DNA of 64,000 bases, taken from Paraescarpia echinospica. Its lineage: Eukaryota; Annelida; Polychaeta; Sabellida; Siboglinidae. The stretch's first letter is position 1. Every line of letters starts with the position of its first letter. The stretch is taken from positions 66,176,622-66,240,621 of the forward strand of contig CM034535.1 of the NCBI GenBank assembly GCA_020002185.1, given 5' to 3'. This document shows, one piece after another, positions 11,000-22,726 of this stretch. The translations under genes and the position numbers were made by a program. Under the pieces are notes generated by a model, which ran no database searches, had not been told where the DNA came from, and worked only from the letters and a program-made list of their open reading frames with translations.

Positions 11000-11450
11000 T
11001 ATTGCTATGCAACTTTGAATTATCTGATGTAATGTTGTATCTGCAAAGATCCATTTGCAGAGAACAGCGATGGCTGGAAGTAGGATATGAAGAATCACTT
11101 CCGCATTTGCATCTACATCAGAAAGCGTTGTTAGCATTTCAAACACCTTGTCCTTCTTGATGCGAGTAGCGTCTCCAAAGATAGGCGTACTCGTCCCACT
11201 CATTAACTCATTGATGTTTCTGCATGACTCCTGGCAGAATGACACGAGTTGCTGGTAGTGAATATTCATGTCCAAGATGTGAACACTCTTGTCTTTGATC
11301 ATGCATCAGAGGGGCAGGTGACCAGCTTGCTGATGAGTCCAAGTGTTTTACATCCAGCGAGAAACTGGCGTTTCTAAGACGTTTAGGACAGATTTCAACA
11401 ACCTGTTTGACGCACCTTGTTTTTTTTAGAAAGCACCGCATTTCATTGCT
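11000..11450 (-). pseudogene. Unidentified coding remnant
   Basis: The minus strand holds two overlapping open stretches that join with one frame change near 11300. The first runs from FLKKTRCVKQVVEICPKRL to an A-S-W-S-P-A-P-L-M-H segment; the second includes VHILDMNIHYQQLVSFCQES and FEMLTTLSDVDANAEVILHI. The composition is protein-like and Cys-containing, but I do not recognise the family. It sits between the two exons of the plus-strand P2RX7_C-like gene, in the orientation of the THAP gene, and may be a further piece of the same transposon or a nested fragment. Confidence 0.35.
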
Positions 11451-11459
11451 TGCAGCATT

Positions 11460-12700
11460 CGAAAATAAAATGTTGAAAAAGCATGCATATCAATCACCGC
11501 TGAAGCAAAATGTTGCACTGTACCAACACCAGGAAATGTGAAATCATGTTATATATTCATCTACAAATTAAATACTTCTAGGAAGATACAGTAAAAAACA
11601 ACCCAAAAAAACACCACCAAGCCAATGTTTATACATGCAGTTAGTTACAGCAAGATCAACAATGCAGTGTAATTAGAAGTACATTATATGTCTAATTTAT
11701 GGAGGGGTTGTCATTTATTTGTTGTCATTTGTTATTTATTTTGCATGATTATAACATGAAAATAAACTTAAAATATTCATATAACGTCCACCATGTAATA
11801 CCTGATAGCATGTCTGTGCATATGTAAACACGAATAACAAATGCATGACTAAAACACAACTTCAGAATACACGATTGTAATAATGTGTACGCCGGGTATG
11901 TGAGCGATAATAGAATAAATTCGTTGCCGGACATGGGGTACCGCTACGTTCGAGCTTGGGGCAAAAATGGGCAAAGGTGTATCTCCGCCAAATTTGCATT
12001 AATATTACGTTTATACATTACTAAATAGCATAGGTGTAGTTTGCCAGAGTTTCCGCAAGCTGTTCATACCTTAGATCCTCTCTAAATATGACCAATGTTC
12101 AACATATCATATTTTTCTTAATTTTATTTCAATTCGTATAATAAACACGCCAAAAGAAAGAGCATCATTTTGCGATTTCAACCATATCGCCAAACATAGC
12201 ATGGCTGGTAATAACGCGAGTACGTGATTTTATTAAAAACACCGCCCTTCCGCGAGATTAAATATGGCTGCGTCCGCAACGAAACGAAATTTCGGTAGGT
12301 GTCGTTGTTTCATCACGAGTATCTGAATGAAGCATTACGAATTCGCAAAAGCAGGTATTTTTATCACAAAGACGACATATTTATGTTTCTTTTGATATAA
12401 AATATATGATCAGTCTTTATAAATCAAAGGACTTACAATTTTTTAAACATAGGCGATTTAACATTGCGTCCCAATACAAACGCGTTTGCGTGATTTCTTC
12501 CGACCTCCCTACTACAGTAACCACTATGCATGTGTATCACCGTACGAGACAACTGAGTGGCAGTGTTAATTGTTCTTTTAGTAGGCTTGATATTTAATTT
12601 TATAGAGAGGGGGCATATACAAAAAAACAATCCTAATCCATGCTTCTTGTGACCTTGGCTTCATTCAGAATGATAAAGCGATCGGGTTTTAGCTGAAATA
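11460..12700. other. Non-coding interior of the 12.4-kb element
   Basis: No supported gene. Scattered short open stretches have no domain signature or splice support. Confidence 0.4.
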
Positions 12701-12705
12701 ATGTA

Positions 12706-12876
12706 CAATGGAACTTCATTTTTAAGCTCACTCTTGGGACTGGATAAAAGTTTCCTTACTAACAGTACTGATATCTATACTATACCGAGTGTGGAAATAA
12801 TTGTGTACTGTCCTGGGGTGACCTTAATTGCAAGGTGGCTGTATTACCAAGGTGACCATATAGCGAGGTTCCACTG
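12706..12876. mobile_element. pogo/Tigger-like MITE, 171 bp
   Basis: The left end is TA then CAATGGAACTTCATT and the right end reads on the minus strand CAGTGGAACCTCGCTAT. CAGTGGAACCTCG is the typical terminus of pogo/Tigger-related elements. The left flank shows the expected TA; the right has CA, one transition away. The interior has no coding capacity. Confidence 0.6.
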
Positions 12877-13514
12877 CAGTAATAACAATCCCTATTTATT
12901 TATTTGTAATTCATGTAATAATTTCATTTAAACGCTTGGTTCTTTGTTGCAGGTGGACTACGATGCGTTACGAATGGCCACGGATTTGGTATTTTGTGTT
13001 TGGAGCAGCTAGTGCTACGAAATATACTAGTTGCTATGAATCACATTTGGTTAGATAACTGACAACTAGACCTGCCAACGAACATGCAAGTATAATATAT
13101 TCATGTGTTATAACAGCAGTGAAATGTGTTGTTAAATATTTATTGACATATATCAACAATGAAGTTAATACTACAGTAACCAGAACATCAAGCAAAGCAA
13201 CAGCAATTTTAAAATGTATAAACACATAATATGTATGAAGTTTCATAAACTGTATATACTAGGCATAGTTAGTAGAAATCTGCCAACATTTTTTATTGTT
13301 TGTAAACAACATAATATCATTGTAGAACATTTTGAGTAGCGCGCCTATGTGAGAATTGAAGAAAAGTTCAAATGATTTCATACAAACACTGCTTGTTGAT
13401 ATTTACCAATTTGGCAAGGAAATGAATTACCTCAAACCCATTTTTATACATCTCCTGCTGACAATGTATTTAAAATAAACTTATTTGAGCCTTATTTTAT
13501 TTCTGGTCTCTTAG

Positions 13515-13674
13515 GTGGGCTGCATATAGACAGTTCATCTGGTGGATCCATGGCAGGCTGGGCCGAAGGGTACGGAGAGTTATACCAGCGTGTGCCAGCC
13601 ATCAAATGCGATCACACTTCCCTGCACTCGATGGGACACAACATCAGGGATTCCACTTGGCACCTAAGGACTGA
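13515..13674 (+). pseudogene. P2RX7_C-like gene, last exon
   Basis: A good acceptor (TCTCTTAG|G) opens a frame reading W-A-A-Y-R-Q-F-I-W-W-I-H-G-R-L-G-R-R-V-R and then V-I-P-A-C, ending at TGA 13672-13674. The AYRQF...W....LG...R..IP.C pattern is the C-terminal half of the stand-alone P2RX7_C family, matching the Cys cluster exon at 9551. The middle part of the domain was not found in between. An AATAAA lies at about 13803. The stop is 147 bp from the convergent last exon on the minus strand. Confidence 0.6.
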
Positions 13675-13820
13675 ACTAGAGTTAACTTGACTAAACTAAA
13701 GGATGCACTTGTCACCTTATACAAACTGTGGCTGTAGGTGGAAATGCAAACAAAACAGCCAGTCCTTTGAAACGTCCTTGTTAAGTGTCAGTTGATTTTT
13801 TAAATAAATAGTTGGATTGA

Positions 13821-14141
13821 CTATTTATTTATAAACCGACTGCCTCTTGATGCCAGCAGATCATGTTTCATTGGCTTGGGCACATCTGCCCTAAGGACTG
13901 CAATTCCAGTTAGGACAGTGATTCCTGGCGGTTTCAGGTTTCTCACAAAGACATCTTTCACTCTTTCCATCAGCATGGGCAGGTGGGTTTGCAGGTAAAT
14001 CTGGTGCTGTGTTGTCTTTCGTAGCACCCACTGCTTGCGCCTTCTTGACCAGACATCCGCCACGTTAACAGGGTTGTCTGCGCTAGGGCGTGGCCAGACG
14101 TTTCTTTGCAAGAGCAGACAGCATGAGCCGTGCTTTCGTCC
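13821..14141 (-). pseudogene. Transposon gene, last exon (minus strand)
   Basis: An open frame of 106 codons begins right after the acceptor CTTATTATAG and ends at a TAG. It contains NPVNVADVWSRRRKQWVLRK and PPGITVLTGIAVLRADVPKP. The fully open exon-bounded frame and its strand suggest it is the 3' exon of the THAP-bearing gene. I do not recognise a catalytic motif in it, so calling it transposase is an inference from context. Confidence 0.45.
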
Positions 14142-14865
14142 CTATAATAAGCAGGACATACAGTATTGTAATAAAATTCTTACCAACAAAAACAGCACAC
14201 CCATCATCATCTATATCTTGTTAGTAAGCTGATGTGAATTACTTTCCTTACAGTGAACTTTAAAACGCCATTTTCCAAATGACAATAATGTATAAATATG
14301 TCTTCTATAATTGCACTCGGTAATCGTGTTTACAAATGTTGACTGTTTGAATCGTACTCAAATGGCCAAGTATTCATAATCAGACATTGACAAAATAATA
14401 CTGATCCTTACAAACAAGGCATCCCATTATGACATTCCCTCAAAATTGCACTTATCATCACTTGTTTTTGTCATGTTGAATCTTATATACGGTATATGCA
14501 GTGGCTGTATTTTGTCATCGTTACTATTACATGGATAATTTATGACACTAAAATAAGTTAATACAGTTGTGAAGTATTCACGCCATCTCTGTGATATAGA
14601 TAACACCTGACAGTCCTGTCCATTCAACCAACATCCTCCTCTGGGAAGTATTCAGCCCCACACAGCATATACTACGAAAATATTATCATTGCCAGGTACT
14701 CATTTATATATCCGAGTGAACTGGAGCAATGTGGAGTGGGCAAAACTCCACTAGCTTTGAAATTTAAAAGAGTCTGATGATCTAACCACTATGTTACCAT
14801 GCCACAATATGTTAGTGGTGCTACTATTAGAATGACTGAGGTTAAATTTGTTTACAACTAAATAT

Positions 14866-15025
14866 CTATTGCAATGTATGACTGTCCTTCATAGAAGAAG
14901 TGCTGTCTTTTGGAGCAGGTAACTGTGAAATACTTCAAGTTGTCCAGTGTGGCAGGTGGGGGAAGGGCTTGCAGAACATGTCGTGTTGTAAGGGTGGAAG
15001 TAGGAGCAACCCTCTTTCGCGGAAT
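14866..15025 (-). pseudogene. THAP gene, internal exon
   Basis: Acceptor TTTTATAG precedes a frame reading IPRKRVAPTSTLTTRHVLQA, then LDNLKYFTVTC and RQHFFYEGQSYIA. It joins in phase 0 to the exon at 15143-15228, whose donor leaves a complete codon. It ends at a stop near 14866 with no clear donor, so this copy is truncated or decayed. No domain is recognised. Confidence 0.4.
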
Positions 15026-15142
15026 CTATAAAACATGACATTGTGTTTGTGCACTTTTACGGTAAATCATTTGCTAACTTATCATATTACAAAAAAAAAC
15101 AGAAATCAATAAGAGTTTCCATGTGAATAATGCAGTACATAC

Positions 15143-15228
15143 CGACTTGATGCAATGTGCAGTAGACTCGCTTGAAGTTGATGTAGTAGGCACTGGGGAC
15201 AGCGAGTGGACAACGGTGGTGTAATGGT
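15143..15228 (-). pseudogene. THAP gene, internal exon
   Basis: An 86-base exon has a clean acceptor (TCTATTGCAG) and donor (TCG|GTATGT). In the phase that continues into the 15025 exon it reads HYTTVVHSLSPVPTTSTSSE and S-T-A-H-C-I-K-S, a Ser/Thr-rich linker of the kind that follows an N-terminal THAP domain. Phase agreement across the intron is the main support. Confidence 0.45.
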
Positions 15229-15966
15229 CTGCAATAGAGACAGATACTGAATAAAGATCATGTCTGCATTAATTATGGAGTGTTTGTTATCATTAATAAT
15301 ATGGTCATATAGTGACAGTAACCAATAATTCAGAAATTGGTTGCACTCATCTCTTCAGTTTTTGAATAATCAATTTGGTGATATCCCTTGAGAAGATGAA
15401 CATGAAACCAAAATAGGAGCCTCTAGGCTATTTTTGGGCTACAGCAATTTGACATTTAGAACTTCAATTCATAATTACGTTTTACAAAATTAAATAAAAC
15501 AATCAGTATTTCAAATGTTAACATATCTTGCCTTATTCAATTTGTAGTTATCTATTGGTGATGTACTGCAACAATTTTTACACAAAAGTACCTTTATAAT
15601 GAATAAATAAAATAATAATATAAATAATGTTACATTTGTGTTACTATAATTATTGTTACTTTTTATGTTAGTTTTCTGACAACCAATTAAACCACACTGC
15701 TGCTTGGTTGAGAGATAAGTATCAGTTCAAGTACAACTTGTAAAGCCAGTACAAGTATAATATTGCGATATGTTTCACACCAATGGGAGTTTAGGTTCAA
15801 CAGTGTGCAAGTAACTAAACCCGTCTCATGTGAAAAGGACAGTTTGTCGCAGACATACTATCAATTCTTATTTGATTTGGAATTGAACTGAAAACATACA
15901 CATAAATTTGAATACAAAATCAAAATAGATTGAATTGGAATTGAATGAACTGATCAAAACAAATTA

Positions 15967-16423
15967 CAGTAAACCTCGCCTAAGTCGGATTCAATCGGAC
16001 CGAGTGATTTAATCCGAGTTGCGCAAAAACCCAACTTAGCCGAAGATGACATATATCCCAGCGCCAAAGGCAACCCTCTAAAAGCCCTTAGATAACTGTA
16101 AATAACGCGGTAACTCTATAAATGTTGATGTTCACAAGCAACATACAACATCATGCAGTATTAAAACAGTTTTGTGCTTCATTTTGGCACGGATCTCTAA
16201 GGTTATAGCTTACCAAGTGATTTTGTTTTGATCCGACTTAGGCGAGGAAATCACATTATCTCTGTTCAAATGGACCGACTCAGTTATTCCGAGTTAGGCG
16301 AAGATCCAACTTGCATAAATATGTTTTATGGGAAATGCAATACAAATCAACCGTTCCTCAGAATCCTGTCCGAATTGAGCGAAGATCCGACTTAGGTGAA
16401 TCCGACTTAGGCGAGGTTTACTG
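15967..16423. mobile_element. pogo/Tigger-like MITE, 457 bp
   Basis: Both ends read inward CAGTAAACCTCGCCTAAGTC followed by GGATT. The left flank is TA and the right is CA. Inside each end are further copies of the CCGACTTAGGCGA motif, both as direct and inverted subterminal repeats (16225-16240, 16290-16310, 16385-16413). This end type is pogo/Tigger-like. There is no transposase frame. Confidence 0.75.
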
Positions 16424-17334
16424 CAGTTACAATGGTAACAGTCCCAGTACACACACAAAGGGTTTATCACCTGACAACACCTGGGTGACATGAATCCAGG
16501 ACAAAAACCCTTCTGTACTGCCCCTCTATCAATTGCGCATGCGTGAACGTATACACATCTGCTTGACAACGGCTCGCAAAATTTTATTTAAACGTCATAT
16601 TTAAAAACCCATGGTAGGAGTGTAGAGAATTCCACGTCAATTGCCATAGTGCCGCCGAACCTAAATTGCAAATGTAATATATATGACAAATATTAAATTC
16701 ACTAAAACGAAACTTTAAAACGTTCAGTTGATTTCCCGCAGAAACCGCCATATTGGATAACATCAACAAGCAACGAACCCAAACTACCAACAGCTAAGTA
16801 CACTACATATCACAAGCTACACTTTTCATGACTAAGTTATTATTTTTTTTGGCAAAGCCTGTAAATTAAACTCGTACACCATAACAATACTAAATCCAGG
16901 AAGTGAATTATAGCCTCGAATACCGCTCCTAGAAACGACAACGTCAACGGCAACGCTACGTTTCCGTGAAGCATAACATTTTAATAAAGTATACGTATAT
17001 AAAGTATATACTATAGGCTATCAGTAACTAACCACAAACCAACAACTTAAACATTACAATAAACTGTTTATTAACAGGCCTTTCGCCAAGACGCTCTTTG
17101 CCCAGTACCGCCCTGGGGCCCTACCAGGGCGAAGACCTGCATTTTCCATCGCACTGCACTAAGCCTCTTGGAACTCATTCACATGTTTTGTGACAACTGA
17201 CTGGACCAGTATAATACTGCAGCCTATAGAAACTAGTCACTAAACCTTTTACATGGACATATATTTTATAATTATTAATATTTTATTTTTTTAATATATT
17301 AATTTTAATAATTGTAATATAAATTAAATATCCA
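16424..17334. other. Non-coding interior of the 12.4-kb element
   Basis: Nothing coding can be supported. A GC-rich short hairpin (GCCCTGG / CCAGGGC) is present near 17106-17130. Confidence 0.4.
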
Positions 17335-20300
17335 GACAAGAATTTAACAACACTTACAGAAACCTAAATGTACCATGGCACTGTTCAAATTGCTCAGCAC
17401 CCTGTGGCATTTGCCATGGGGATGTCCTAAATGACTATAAAGCAATTCAGTGCGACCACTGCCTAAACTGGATCCAAACACAATGCTGTGCAATAGATGA
17501 CAATGAATACAAACGATTAGTAAATTTCTCATGTTCGTGGGCCTGCCCCGAATGCAACAATTTCAACTTCACAAATTCTTTCTTCAGATATACAGAAATC
17601 CCAACAGCAAATCCTGTTTATCCTCTGGACAGTAACACTCATAACCTAAACGAAACCACCAATAACAATACAACTAATAGCAAGAAAGCATACAGACCGA
17701 AAAAGAGACCAAACGTCAGATGCATCCTCATAAACTGCCAAAGCGTTAAAAAGAAAGCCTCAGACCTCGAAGCATTAAACAATCTACACAACCCAGACAT
17801 CATCTGTGGCACTGAATCATGGTTAGATCCCTCAATAAAAAATGGAGAAATATTCCCAAGCAACTTTAACGTCTTTAGAAATGACAGAGAAACATACACT
17901 ACTGCAGGGGGTGGGAGGTATTTCAAATATCAAAAGATTACCTCATCACAAGCCACCTACCAGACATAGACATTAACAGTGAGAGCATTTGGACTGAAAC
18001 TCAGATAACAGGAATGAAAGACCTAGCCCTTCCCAAATTAGGTAAAAAGATCAACACACACAATGTCATCATTACTGGCGAATTCAACCCCATTTGGGAA
18101 ATTCACCAAGTCACACCTAATAATGGATACAGTACAGGTGCTGCCAATAAATTACTCTCTCTTACAGAGGAACATGGACTGATCCAACATGTCAAAGAAC
18201 CCACGCACAGACAGGGAAATGCCAACAATATTTTAGATCTTATCTTCACCAATATACCTGGGTTAATAAAGAAGATAAATGTAGTAGACGGAATAGCAGA
18301 TCATAGTAGTCATCATTGATGTAAACATCTCGCCCAAACATCGTCCGAAACGTAGTCTTCATTCATCTCTTGAAAACTTCACACATGAATACTTTTCTCA
18401 AAACCAAAACATGACAGTCAATGACAAGTGGAATCTTATTTCCAAGAAAATCATCAACATTATGAACCAATATGTACCGCACCGTCTTACTAGTTCAAGA
18501 CACAATCTTCCCTGGTTCAATAAAGATTTAAAGAAAATGTGCAAAAGAAAGAAACAGCTATATAACAAAGCCAAAAGAATTAGAAATCTAGAAGACTGGA
18601 AAGAATGCTGTGACATCAGGAGAAACATGCACAAACACCTACGTTCTGCTAGACTATCCTACATAAGTCAATTCCTGACAACAACAATAACAGAGAAACC
18701 TAAGTCATTTTGCAGCTTCATTTCTAAACTTAGACAGGATAACCAGATTTTTGGAGACCTTAACATTGCGGGTAACATCACTAGTGATGACACACATAAA
18801 GCAGAAGCCTTAAACAATCAGTTCCAAAGTGTCTCTACAGACGAAGGAAATTCCACCCTACCAGATATGGCCAGAAGTCCACATGGAGAAATCCCCAAAC
18901 TAACAATTTCACTTAAAGGAGTACTTGATCAACTTTCCAAAATTAACATTTCTAAATCTCAAGGACCAGATGCCATTCCGCCATGGTTCTTAAACAGATA
19001 TGTCTCTCATCTAGCACCAATAATACATATTTTCCAATCATCTGTTGACTCTGGACAAGTCCCCAATACCTGGAAAGAAGCCAATGTAACATAAATTTTT
19101 AAGAAAGGAAGTAGAGCAGAAACATATAACTACATACCAATATCCTTAACACCTGTGGTTTCTAAACTTCTTGAACACATCATACATAGTCACATTATGA
19201 AACACCTGGAACAGCACCACATTCTAACTGACCACCAACATGGCTTCCATGCCAAAAGATCAACTGAAACACAATTAATTCAAACAATCCACGACATAAG
19301 CAAATTCCTTGATGAGAAGAAATCTGTAGACATGGACATCCTTGACTTCACCAAGACATTCGATAAAGTTCCACATAAAAGACTAATCCGCAAACTCAAA
19401 CACTATCGCATCACAGGCCCAATGTCATAATGGATAAATAGCTTCCTTACAGGAAGGACTCAACAGGTTGTTAAAGATGGATTTAAGTCAACATCAACTC
19501 AAATCATTTCTGGGGTACCACAGGGCACAGTACTGGGGCCCCTACTTTTCCTACTTTACATAAATGACCTGCCAGACAATCTTTCCTCAACTGTTCGCCT
19601 TTTTGCAGATGACTGCATGTTATATTCACCGATTAAAACTGACCAAGACACAGCTGTCCTCCAAAACGATCTGCTTAAACTTGAGAAATGGCAACACACC
19701 TGGCTAATGAAAGTTACCCCCACTAAATGTTATACAATGACAATAGCCTCAAGAAAACCGACACCAAATCTCTACACATTCTGCGGACAACAACTTAAAT
19801 CTGTTGAATCACACTGTTACCTTGGCATACATATGTCAAATACATTAAATTGGACAATACAATGCAACTCAGTCACAAAAAAGCACAACAGACATTAGGA
19901 ATTATTAGAAGAAATTTTAATAAATGCCCAACCTATATCAAGACCATAGCCTACACAACCCTTGTCCGCCCTATGCTTGAATATGCGTCAGCATCATGGG
20001 ATCCACATTGCCTAAGAAATATCAAACTCATAGAAAGAACCCAGAGACAAACCGCCAGATTTTGCAAGAATAACTATTCTAGAGAGCCAGAAACGGTAAC
20101 ACAACTCCTTAAAGACCTCCAGTGGGACACCCTCCAATTAAGAAGAAAACCCAAAGACTTAGCATATTATATAAAATGGAACATAACCTCATAGATATCC
20201 CACTAGATCAATACATCAAACGCAACATCAGATGCTCACGTAAACATAATAAACAGTTAGTACAAATCAGGCACTCGACAAACATATTTGGAAAGATCTT

Positions 20301-20470
20301 TTTCCCATTCACAAAAGAGTGGAATTCTCTACCTCCAAGCATTGTATCAAGTACATCACTGAGCTCATTCCAGATTAGTATGCATGTAAAAAATTAATCC
20401 ATAAGAGCCACCATGCGCACTGGCATGATGTGTCCAAAGGACATTTTGCCAGTCAGAATACAGATACAGA
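17335..20470 (+). mobile_element. CR1/Jockey-like LINE with PHD-type finger, near full length
   Basis: Domains in order, across about six frameshifts or stops: a PHD-like Cys cluster (C-S-N-C-S-A-P-C-G-I-C-H-G, then Q-C-D-H-C-L-N-W-I, then C-P-E-C) at 17370-17570; endonuclease motifs INCQSVKKK and IICGTESWL at 17730-17830; reverse transcriptase with ILDFTKTFDKVPH, SGVPQGTVLGPLLFLLYI and LFADDCMLYS (all palm acidic residues kept); and the C-terminal stretch SWDPHCLRNIKLIERTQRQT, ending NSLPP...FQISMHVKN at 20397. A short 3' UTR ends in (GATACA)n at 20470. It is inserted in the 12.4-kb TTAA element and is inactive. Confidence 0.85.
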
Positions 20471-21240
20471 ACCCAGGTTGGTTTCCTTTGTTCAGCAATA
20501 TCTCTGCTCTTTCAGTCCCCAAATTCCCTATTTACACCAGTTTTATTACCAGCCTAGAACCTGACTGGTAATTGCAATTGGTACCTGTCTACCAAGTGGT
20601 TTATGGAGAAGTGGGTTTGAAGGACATGTTCTGTCTTCGATGCTTATTTGATTTATACTCATACATTATGTTATTTAGTAATCTTAGTGTTGGAACCTTT
20701 ATCAATGGTCACCAGTCAGTGTTTTTATAAGACAAATGTTCAACAGAATGTATTTACAACAAATTCATTTAACACACAAACACATTCTGCCTTGAAATGT
20801 TATTACAAAACATTCTGAACTTCTGAAGAGGTCACAGCAACAATTCCAGAAGTGCTATATTATCGCTCACGCGAATTGATTGCCGTTAACTTTTGCTAGT
20901 CATCGGCTTTCTTCTAGTCTTCAATGTGTCAAGCAATTCTAGATTATTTCCAACATATCTATGCCTTTGTTCACGCGGCCGTGATACCAATCAAATAAAG
21001 ACCAAGTAAAATAATAATAATAACCGTCAAATTCCCGGTGGAAGGCATGCATTCCTCAGGCTCAGAGCCAGAGCCGAGATTAAGTCTGTCTGAGGTTCAG
21101 TGTCTGCCGACACCATTCCAAAACTAGAAAGTTAACTATGCCGGATGTTTATAAACAATACAATTACGCATATAACGTCAGATCCTGCAATGTTAAATGG
21201 TACAATATTATCATTTAGGTACTGAAAACTCAATACTAAC
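20471..21240. other. Non-coding interior of the 12.4-kb element
   Basis: Presumed intron of the THAP gene; no supported coding segment. Confidence 0.4.
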
Positions 21241-21490
21241 CTTCTTGCGATCTGAGTTCACTTGGCAGCGCGGCGTTTCGACGGCTGTGGTCTGTAATTA
21301 AATATCGTTGGTATTGCTCCAAGCTTCAAAACCCGACGTCGCCGACGTTTCGACGGGTCTTGTCCCATTAACTGATGAAATACATCCGCTTCGAAACACG
21401 TTTCTTCAAAATGAGCCGAACAGAGTGAACTGTACAGCGTATGCCGTAACTTGTGTTGACGACATTGCCTACGTCATGGGGGCACTGGGG
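21241..21490 (-). pseudogene. THAP-domain exon (C-terminal half of THAP finger)
   Basis: The minus frame reads L-C-S-A-H-F-E-E-T-C-F-E-A-D, then an Arg-rich stretch, then VLKLGAIPTIFNYR. The C-x2-H-F half of the C2CH zinc site, the C-F, and the closing L-x-x-G-A-x-P-T-I-F are hallmarks of the THAP DNA-binding domain. The first C-x-C pair and the N-terminal Met are not readable in the same frame, so the copy is frame-damaged. The exon ends AAG|GTTAGT after an in-frame TGA. It begins ~120 bp inside the right TIR, the usual place for the start of a THAP transposase gene. Confidence 0.7.
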
Positions 21491-21717
21491 TAAAAATAAT
21501 GCTGCTCGTTTATTGATTGCTTTTGGTCAAGCCGCCGCGTCATCAGTAAGATGGCAGCCTTCGCGCTATCGAGGATTTCATTAGAATTTTCCACTTTTAG
21601 ATAATATTACCGGTAAACCACTGACGTTAAAAATATGATTATAGTGGGAATAGTTAGTTTGCATTAACTCTTTTAGGTGCATATAACACCAAAAAGTTCC
21701 CTTATGTTTCCCTTTAA

Positions 21718-22720
21718 TTTCAAGCGAGTCTCGCAAGCGTTGTATCATAATTTCAGGATTTCCATCCAATCTTGTGAATATTGTTGCGAACAAAATATGT
21801 GATTGTGATATCTAACCATGTGGTAAATCATTCATCTGATCACATTGAAATAAATACAATACAGTGTTTCTATGGTAGTGAATAACATGATTTTCACACC
21901 TCGATGATACCATAGTTGTTTTCAAATAGTTATCGACTACTTTTTAGCATATGTCAATTGTATAAACATTATTACAATAAAACTATTAGATATACATGAA
22001 TGGCATTTTCAGCAGTTATTTCCAGTATTGCAGTGCACACAATAAGTTGTTTGCTGGGTAGTTAATGATATATGCCATGATGACACACCAAGTTTATAAA
22101 AAAAAAATAGTTTTTTGAGTTTTTCTCAACATTGAATTTTCGGCATGTTCCGTACGAAAAAAAAATAGAACAGGAAAATTATACAAGATTCAGTCATGAC
22201 ATTTTCAACGGTTGTTGCCTGTATTTTAAGACATACAATTACAATCAGGTAGTTGGGAATATTGTCAGATTATGTGGTGTGTTGGTATCCAGTGACAATA
22301 ACATGTTGAAAATACATAATCAGTTATTTAAAACATCCTGATTGTATACAATAACCACCCTAGTTGTCACATAATGCAAAATAATCAGTGGCATTAATAC
22401 ATTTCTCAGAACAGTGATTATTGCAAACGTATGCCAGTCGTTACAGGATTTTCGGTTACCATGGCAACCAATATGCAAATGAGCTGTGATTTCACACATT
22501 GTCTTGTTTTCACATAATAAACACGTGTAGTAAATTTGGTCAAGATTTGTTGAACATTAAGGGAGACAGTGTATGTGCCTAAACTGGTTTAGCTTCGGAT
22601 ATGCTTAGAGTTTGGCTTACAAACTTAAGACATTGGCAATAGCACGACAACACAAAAAGTTGCATCAGTTAGACCATGAATTAACTTAGTTCACTAAGGG
22701 GTCAGTTTAGTTAAATCATC
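21718..22720. other. Intergenic or intronic, no feature seen
   Basis: AT-rich sequence immediately outside the 12.4-kb element. No splice-flanked frame that fits the host gene was found. Confidence 0.4.
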
Positions 22721-22726
22721 CGTGAG

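Larger units (their letters stand above)
9305..21713. mobile_element. Kolobok-like 12.4-kb transposon with THAP gene, TTAA-flanked
   Basis: TTAA at 9301-9304 and 21714-21717 flanks inverted repeats of ~100 bp (9305-9402 and 21612-21713). Both begin AGGGAAACATAAGGGAACTTT and share AGTTAATGCAAACTAACTATT, TATAATCA and GTCAGTGGTTTACC. Inside are a minus-strand gene whose first recognisable exon encodes the C-terminal half of a THAP zinc domain and a plus-strand gene with a P2RX7_C-like zinc domain; their last exons converge at 13674 and 13821. TTAA target plus THAP domain fits the Kolobok superfamily. A 3.1-kb LINE (17335-20470) and two pogo-like MITEs are nested, so the original element was about 8.6 kb. 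Stops and frameshifts show it is dead. Confidence 0.75.
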
